A stretch of DNA of 10,689 nucleotides from Candidatus Melainabacteria bacterium. GTDB taxonomy: Bacteria; Cyanobacteriota; Vampirovibrionia; Obscuribacterales; Obscuribacteraceae. A model generated the notes under the pieces. That model saw only the letters and a program-made list of their open reading frames with translations. It was not told the DNA's origin and searched no databases. The translations under genes and the position numbers were made by a program. Within the stretch, counting starts at the first letter, position 1, and every line of letters starts with the position of its first letter. Shown in pieces: positions 1 to 4,299 of this stretch. The stretch is from contig PLXC01000064.1 of the NCBI GenBank assembly GCA_003151275.1, positions 1-10,689 of the forward strand. The letters are read 5' to 3'.

Positions 1-2
1 TG

Positions 3-665
3 GACTTCGTCCAGATGAAGAAGCGTTTCCTCGATTCCTGGGCTGCGAACCACCCTGACGCTTCGGACGTTCCGTCTGACCCGTCGATCGCTCTGCCCAC
101 GGAAATCGATGCCCTGTTCGGTATCGACGGTCTGGAGAACATCCAGGTCCTGCCGTACGGCGCTGCGGTCCTCGCGAACAACACCACGTTGTTCATGGTC
201 GGATCGTTCCGTCGTCGCGCCGCCGGTGATTCCGCTCAGGAGGAGTGGGCACAGCGCGGTTACGACATCGTGAAGAGCCTGGACGGTAAGTCCGGCTCGG
301 CATGGTGGACCGACGTCGAGCACACGATGCCCGAGCCGGTTTACAACCAGCACCAGACCCACGAGATTGGGTATCTGTGGTCCGCGAAGCGCAATGGTCA
401 CCTCGGCGACTACCATCGCCGTAGCCAGAGCTTCGGAGCGTTCACGATGCACTTCAACCGCCTGTTCGGGGAGGTAGTGCCTGTTGTTCCTGGTACCGAC
501 GGTCGTCGTTCCATCGTCGTCGAGGGTCAGCCTTACACTGAGGAGACCCCTGGCGCGAAGAAGAACGGTGGACAGCTCAAGCTGGCGCACTCTTCGAGTG
601 AAAACGTCAAGCAGAACGCTCCCACCCGTCGCGGCGCCGCTGCGCGCACTCCGCGCAAGCGCTAA
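3..665 (+). CDS. Unrecognised G+C-rich, phage-like protein, 5' end missing
   Basis: I do not recognise this protein. The reading frame is open from the first base (D-F-V-Q precede the first ATG at 15) and that ATG has no Shine-Dalgarno sequence, so the gene probably begins upstream of the window. About 216 residues follow ATG15. The middle (residues about 25-160) looks like a folded domain rich in aromatic residues (W, Y, F, H). The last 45 residues are low complexity and basic, ending in R-R-G-A-A-A-R-T-P-R-K-R, as in nucleic-acid-binding tails. There is no signal peptide or membrane segment. Codons end mostly in C or G (AAC, GAC, ATC, CAG, AAG, CTG), unlike every other gene here, and the first 180 bases are about 61% G+C. 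A strong terminator follows. The style suggests an actinobacterial phage or another highly expressed high-G+C gene; an assembly chimera is also possible. Confidence 0.7.
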   Translation, partial: DFVQMKKRFLDSWAANHPDASDVPSDPSIALPTEIDALFGIDGLENIQVLPYGAAVLANNTTLFMVGSFRRRAAGDSAQEEWAQRGYDIVKSLDGKSGSAWWTDVEHTMPEPVYNQHQTHEIGYLWSAKRNGHLGDYHRRSQSFGAFTMHFNRLFGEVVPVVPGTDGRRSIVVEGQPYTEETPGAKKNGGQLKLAHSSSENVKQNAPTRRGAAARTPRKR

Positions 666-743
666 CGACTACTTGAATCAGGCGACCTCACTGGGGACAA
701 CTGGTTCAAGAAGTTGATCTCTCTTCGGAGGGCTGGAACGGGT

Positions 744-810
744 CTGCAACCGAGGTGTCACGTTGCGAGCGCAAGCTCGTAATTTGGCACCTCGGACCTG
801 CAGACTTTTT
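744..810 (+). terminator. Strong Rho-independent terminator after the first gene
   Basis: A long nested hairpin is visible. GTCTGCA (744-750) pairs with TGCAGAC (799-805), CCGAGGTG (752-759) pairs with CACCTCGG (788-795), and an inner GAGC/GCTC stem closes a GCAA tetraloop. Five T residues (806-810) follow directly. Fifteen perfectly paired outer bases plus the T run make this the clearest terminator in the window. It acts on the plus strand; the minus-strand side has no T run. It closes the transcript of the G+C-rich gene that ends at 665. Confidence 0.88.
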
Positions 811-820
811 CTGGTTCCCC

Positions 821-839
821 TTATACTACAAAGTATAAT
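821..839 (+). promoter_or_regulatory. TATAAT -10 box inside a perfect inverted repeat
   Basis: TTATACT (821-827) and AGTATAA (832-838) form a perfect 7-bp inverted repeat around ACAA. The right arm contains a perfect TATAAT (834-839). No good -35 hexamer is seen 16-18 bp upstream (CTGGTT at 811-816), so a promoter would depend on an activator or another sigma factor. The overlap of a -10 box and a palindrome is the usual form of an operator at which a dimeric repressor blocks RNA polymerase. The target would be the zinc-ribbon gene, with a leader of roughly 270 bases. Confidence 0.35.
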
Positions 840-934
840 ATAAAATTATGGCATCCCACAAAAATTGTCTAGCTTGCCACCACTCGCGGTGGATCGCACC
901 GTACCAATCTTTGCTAAACAGAGGAGCATGTCTC

Positions 935-990
935 AAGTAACGAAGTAACGAAGTAACGAAGTAACGAAGTAACGAAGTAACGAAGTAACG
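935..990. repeat. Seven perfect tandem copies of the 8-mer AAGTAACG
   Basis: Seven exact head-to-tail copies of AAGTAACG occupy 935-990. They are followed by a decayed copy (AACTAACT, 991-998) and further CTAAC-like remnants. The array lies in non-coding DNA about 120 bp upstream of the zinc-ribbon gene. Perfect copies point to recent expansion by replication slippage. An 8-bp unit would shift reading frame if translated and places successive copies on different faces of the helix, so cooperative binding on one face is not obvious. Confidence 0.95.
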
Positions 991-1116
991 AACTAACTAC
1001 CTAACGCACTCCTCCATCCATCGACATTTGACCCAAACTCTCGCTGATTCATTTGGAGTTGCTTGGAAATTCCACGCCCGTGGTATTCCTTACCGAGGGA
1101 CAGAGGGAGCCAATCA

Positions 1117-1398
1117 ATGAAAAACCGAGGCGTTTGCAGGAAGTGCAAATCGCACGACATTATCAGAATCGACGCCAAGCTTGAAGGCGGAACCGTCATT
1201 TACCTTGGGTTGGTGGATTCGGTCGCCTTTAGTCGATTCATCTGCGGCAATTGCGGATTTACCGAAGAGTGGTTGGAGGGTGAAGAGGAAATTGATAAGT
1301 TGAAGCGCCGCTTTCAATCACGTTTTCGCACTGACTTGCCTGAAACCAAAGATGACGGTGAGCCAAATCCATCCCGCTGGGATAAGTTAAAGACTTAA
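1117..1398 (+). CDS. Small zinc-ribbon protein of unknown function
   Basis: A 93-residue cytoplasmic protein with two CxxC knuckles: C7-x-x-C10 near the N-terminus and C43-G-N-C46-G about 32 residues later. This is the classic four-cysteine spacing of a zinc ribbon, a fold used for nucleic-acid or protein contacts. The remaining two-thirds is charged and probably helical (residues 48-70, rich in E, K and R), ending in a polar tail. I start it at ATG 1117 rather than the earlier in-frame ATG at 1063 because AGAGGGAG sits at 1102-1109, about 8 bases upstream, and because the cysteine motif then begins at residue 7. It stands alone, convergent with the VWA gene, 52 bp from that gene's stop codon. 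No named family is recognised. Confidence 0.8.
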   Translation: MKNRGVCRKCKSHDIIRIDAKLEGGTVIYLGLVDSVAFSRFICGNCGFTEEWLEGEEEIDKLKRRFQSRFRTDLPETKDDGEPNPSRWDKLKT

Positions 1399-1400
1399 AA

Positions 1401-1439
1401 GTTCCGTTACCTGGAACGAGCGAATGTCAGCTGCTCGCT
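1401..1439 (-). terminator. Candidate terminator between convergent genes
   Basis: Two small hairpins lie in the 52-bp gap between the convergent stop codons: GTTCC (1401-1405)/GGAAC (1413-1417) and CGAGC (1417-1421)/GCTCG (1433-1437). Read on the minus strand, the first stem is followed at once by TTTT (complement of 1397-1400), so it could terminate the VWA gene transcript. Neither stem has a T run on the plus strand. The stems are only 5 bp, so confidence is modest. Confidence 0.42.
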
Positions 1440-1450
1440 ATTGGCGAATA

Positions 1451-2632
1451 TCAGTATTGGCGCGGTTGATGTTCGCTGATGCAGTCTACCAACGATCTAA
1501 TTAATCCAGTTCTCTGCAGCTGGAGAAATGTCTTACTTGAAACAATCGGAAACTGGCGCTGTAAACCCTCAACAAAATCCGACCCGTCTAGATCATTGCC
1601 CACTTGCAAAATAGTGATTTTGATTTCGTCGGGACGCCGTATCTGAGTCATAGCTTGAGCTATAACCTGGACTAATGCGCCTTTGTTCGTCGGCTCCCCG
1701 TCGGTAATCATAGCCACCAAAAGTGGTTTCACATTTCCATTCGTCATATTTCTTCTATTGAAATAGTCCTCCAAAGTCTGACGAACGGCTGTTGCTGCAT
1801 TCGTGATTCCACCGGGTCTATACTCCGAAAATATGTGAGGAATCTCTTGAACTTTTACGTTCGGAAAAATCTTTGTGCCTGTTGAAAACAAAACGACGCT
1901 CAAACCATTTGGTGCGACAGTTTCATATTGTTGCGCCAGAGCCGCTGTCTGCGCCCCGCACCATTCCCATCTGCTCATGCCGCCAAAGCCGCCGCCACCC
2001 ATGCCACCCAAACTAACGCCGCCAAAAGCGGCAAGCATTCTGAGAAGAGAACTACTCCCACTTGAACCAAGTCCCAAACTAGCCAAACCCGCTCCTGAAC
2101 CCACGCCTGGACAATCGGGAGTGCTCATCGATCCAGACTTGTCGATTACCAAGACAACATCGTGTCGAGCTAAGTTTTTGATTTCGAGCTGAGTTACACC
2201 GCCGCTAAGAGGGTGCTGGGAAGCTACATCCGCTTGGCCGCGCAAGTTATTACCCTGGGCTGCGCCAAGCATCGGTCTGAGAGGTGAGGAAGCCTGATCG
2301 GCAAAAGCTTGCATATCATTTTGTTGCACGCCGCCGACGATCGTATGTTGACCAGTGGATGCACGCTGTGGACTTAAATTACCTTCCTCAGCAGAACCTT
2401 GCATGTCAGATCGCTGCACACCACCTTGAATCGCCCCTTCAGAGCTATGAAAACCAGGAGCGGCGGCGGGAAATGCCGGATCGTCATTTGAAGCAGGGTT
2501 GGAATATGACGGTGCAACTGGTGCCGCTCCTCCCCTCTGAATGCGGAAAGTCTCTTGAGCCGTGACGATATTAACTGCCGAAGCAGACAGTGCTAGTAAA
2601 CTCAGCCCAATAACGAGCAGCTTATCCTTCAT
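1451..2632 (-). CDS. Exported von Willebrand factor A (VWA) domain protein
   Basis: A 393-residue secreted protein. Residues 1-26 form a Sec signal peptide (basic MKDK, hydrophobic core, A-S-A-type end). Residues 30-60 are low complexity. Four imperfect repeats starting at residues 70, 100, 123 and 144 follow the pattern G-G-V-Q-x-x-D-M-Q-x-x-A. A VWA domain fills about 157-385. Its metal-binding MIDAS residues are intact: D164-x-S166-x-S168, T277, and D311 in the T-D-G motif. VWA domains bind protein partners through this metal site. Unusually, a Gly/Ser-rich insert (about 176-219) sits just after the first MIDAS motif, flanked by C174 and C225, which could form a disulfide. The ATG at 2632 has no clear Shine-Dalgarno; a TATACT only 6 bases upstream raises the possibility of a leaderless mRNA. 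It lies downstream of the TPR lipoprotein gene, separated by a strong hairpin. Partner and role are unknown. Confidence 0.85.
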   Translation of the reverse strand: MKDKLLVIGLSLLALSASAVNIVTAQETFRIQRGGAAPVAPSYSNPASNDDPAFPAAAPGFHSSEGAIQGGVQRSDMQGSAEEGNLSPQRASTGQHTIVGGVQQNDMQAFADQASSPLRPMLGAAQGNNLRGQADVASQHPLSGGVTQLEIKNLARHDVVLVIDKSGSMSTPDCPGVGSGAGLASLGLGSSGSSSLLRMLAAFGGVSLGGMGGGGFGGMSRWEWCGAQTAALAQQYETVAPNGLSVVLFSTGTKIFPNVKVQEIPHIFSEYRPGGITNAATAVRQTLEDYFNRRNMTNGNVKPLLVAMITDGEPTNKGALVQVIAQAMTQIRRPDEIKITILQVGNDLDGSDFVEGLQRQFPIVSSKTFLQLQRTGLIRSLVDCISEHQPRQY

Positions 2633-2859
2633 CGGTGCAGTATACCTTTTGCCTAACTTAATTTAGAGACGATGCATCAACACTCATGTTCCACACGGCA
2701 ACTACATTTGCACGGGTGCCAAATTAACATACTATATCTATTCATAATTGATCCAAAAAAATTTGAGCAAGGAAACGAGCACCATATTCGGTGCGGTCAA
2801 CAATTCGAGCAGAGGAGGCACGAAGCCCCTCTGCTGCGAACGGCAAGAAGAACTACCGG
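2633..2859 (-). other. Intergenic region between TPR lipoprotein and VWA genes
   Basis: This 227-bp gap contains, in minus-strand order, a long bulged hairpin (2804-2840), a second small stem GCACC/GGTGC (2779-2794), a T-rich stretch (complement of the A run at 2756-2762), and an AT-rich area with TATAGT-like sequence near 2730. A TATACT (2639-2644) ends 6 bases before the VWA ATG. The size and content suggest that the VWA gene has its own promoter, but no convincing -35/-10 pair at 16-18 bp spacing is visible. Confidence 0.45.
2804..2840 (-). terminator. Long bulged hairpin downstream of the TPR lipoprotein gene
   Basis: TTCG (2804-2807) pairs with CGAA (2837-2840), AGCAGAGG (2808-2815) with CCTCTGCT (2828-2835), and GGC (2817-2819) with GCC (2825-2827) around ACGAA. 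There are only single-base bulges at A2816 and G2836, giving about 15 base pairs in all. It starts 20 bases after the stop codon of the minus-strand TPR gene, where a terminator is expected. The following minus-strand bases are TTGTTGACC, a weak U tract. It may therefore be a Rho-independent terminator of reduced strength or a 3'-end stabilising or partial-readthrough structure within an operon. Confidence 0.6.
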
Positions 2860-4263
2860 CTAGCCCAAACCTTCATGCCTCAAAGCCTTTTTCAACTGCA
2901 CTTGCCCTGATTCGGTCCGGCCTCCGACCAGACGCATTTGCTTCAAAGCTCTATCCGCAAGCCCCTTCTCACCCCTGGTTGAATAGATTTTGTAAAGTTG
3001 ATAGGCGCCCCGCAGCTCTCCTGGTTCAGAAGCGTGACTCTCATGCTCCAAATGAACAAGCCCTTTAAGACGAGTTTCTTTAGCTAGGGCTACTTTGCCA
3101 TCGATTTGTTGTTCTCTTGCCAGCAAAACATATTCGATTGCCACTTTGGGATTAAGAACGAAGCGAGGATCCTCTTTAAATGACTTTATGCGAGCAGCAA
3201 CTATCTGCGCTTGCTTCTTGTAACCAAAGGACTCTAACCCCTTTTGGGCAGTGAGCAAAATGTGTCGAGGATGGTACGGCTCTGTTCGAAATGCCTTCAA
3301 ATACGAAATGTCACTAAATGTGGTACCACCCTGCAACTCGGCCGCCAGGCCGCTGAGCGTGTAATCATTAGAAATATCAGGATATAGAGGATCGCGGCTT
3401 GTTTCAGCGATCTGAACTGCCCTACGAGCCAGTAATTCAGCTTCAGCAGGAGAATTGTGAATGATCTTCATAAGAGCAGCATAGGTCAATATTCTGCCCT
3501 GTCGTTGGTTAGAGCCGAGGAACCCATCGGCAGCAAGCTGCAGAGTGTCAAATTCCTTTTGTGCCTGTTCATAGTCTCCGGTGGAAAGAGCCGCTACAGC
3601 AGCGTCGAAGCGCTGGTCGAATTCATCCATCGTAATAGTCGCGGCGTCCAACTGGCGCTGCATATTGTAGGCTAATTCCTTATCGCCGGATTTTTCGAGA
3701 ACATTGACGTAGTTTTGCTTGACCTGATTCGAGATCGTAGGCGGCTCGACTATTTTGTCACCTAACGCGATAGCCTGAGCGTAAGCGTCTTTTGCTTCCG
3801 GCAGCTGATTTTGGGCCAGACAACTATCGGCCAGGCTAGCCAGAGTTTCATACTGGCGCTCGTCCACAACCGATTGATCAAAACGAGTGCCGTGCGCCTG
3901 TTTCTGCAATTCCTCATAACACGCTAACGCCTGCTGTAGACTCTCTTCGGCTTGCTTATACTTCTTCTGGGCACTGTAGCAGCGAGCCAGTTCGCGAAGC
4001 ATCAAGGGCTGCTGTAATGCATTTTGACTCTTCTTAGCCAGCTTCGTGGCTGCCAGGTATGTTTGTTCGGCGTCTGCATATTTTTCAGATTGATATTGTT
4101 TCAATCCCTTTGCGGCTTGAACTTTGCACTTCTGCTCGGCATCCACAAATACATCTGCACATCCACACAGCAAAAGACACAACAGAAGACTGACAAATCC
4201 CAAAGAATGGACATGCAACCGTTTTGTCTCAAACGACAATTGCCGAAATAGACTTAATTGCAA
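2860..4263 (-). CDS. TPR-repeat lipoprotein
   Basis: A 467-residue lipoprotein with tetratricopeptide repeats. After a charged N-terminal stretch, residues 21-34 form a hydrophobic core ending in the lipobox L32-C33-G34-C35, so C35 should be lipidated and the protein anchored to a membrane facing the periplasm or cell exterior. Helical TPR pairs are clear at about 50-79, 86-119 and 138-170, with a further one near 216-250; the C-terminal half is also helical. TPR domains are protein-binding scaffolds. The start is TTG: an in-frame TAA immediately precedes it, no ATG or GTG occurs before the lipobox, and GGAG lies 10 bases upstream. The signal peptide is long for a lipoprotein, so a later TTG (residue 16 or 21) could be the true start. 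It follows the MshEN-like gene by 36 bp, so the two are probably co-transcribed. Confidence 0.82.
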   Translation of the reverse strand: MQLSLFRQLSFETKRLHVHSLGFVSLLLCLLLCGCADVFVDAEQKCKVQAAKGLKQYQSEKYADAEQTYLAATKLAKKSQNALQQPLMLRELARCYSAQKKYKQAEESLQQALACYEELQKQAHGTRFDQSVVDERQYETLASLADSCLAQNQLPEAKDAYAQAIALGDKIVEPPTISNQVKQNYVNVLEKSGDKELAYNMQRQLDAATITMDEFDQRFDAAVAALSTGDYEQAQKEFDTLQLAADGFLGSNQRQGRILTYAALMKIIHNSPAEAELLARRAVQIAETSRDPLYPDISNDYTLSGLAAELQGGTTFSDISYLKAFRTEPYHPRHILLTAQKGLESFGYKKQAQIVAARIKSFKEDPRFVLNPKVAIEYVLLAREQQIDGKVALAKETRLKGLVHLEHESHASEPGELRGAYQLYKIYSTRGEKGLADRALKQMRLVGGRTESGQVQLKKALRHEGLG

Positions 4264-4299
4264 TTACCCGGTTCTCCGCTCCATTCCCAATAAGGTGCG

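Larger units (their letters stand above)
666..1116. other. 451-bp gene-free stretch between two unlike regions
   Basis: No credible gene is seen here. From left to right it holds a spacer with an inverted repeat CTTGAA (672-677)/TTCAAG (705-710), the strong terminator at 744-810, an AT-rich patch with a TATAAT box, a CCACC/GGTGG hairpin (877-892), the 8-bp tandem repeat at 935-990, and a leader up to the zinc-ribbon gene. A TTGACC at 1028-1033 resembles a -35 box, but no good -10 lies 16-18 bp downstream. Composition changes from G+C-rich to A+T-rich near 811, which is the likely boundary between two DNA histories. Confidence 0.7.

Noticed and set aside
666..842. The frame of the first gene stays open for many codons after its TAA, suggesting readthrough or a broken longer gene.
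   Set aside because: The stretch contains the terminator hairpin, has no protein-like composition, and the basic tail before the stop looks like a natural C-terminus.
935..990. The 8-bp tandem array as a CRISPR array or replication origin iterons.
   Set aside because: There are no spacers between copies, units are too short for CRISPR, and no replication initiator gene or DnaA-box cluster is nearby.
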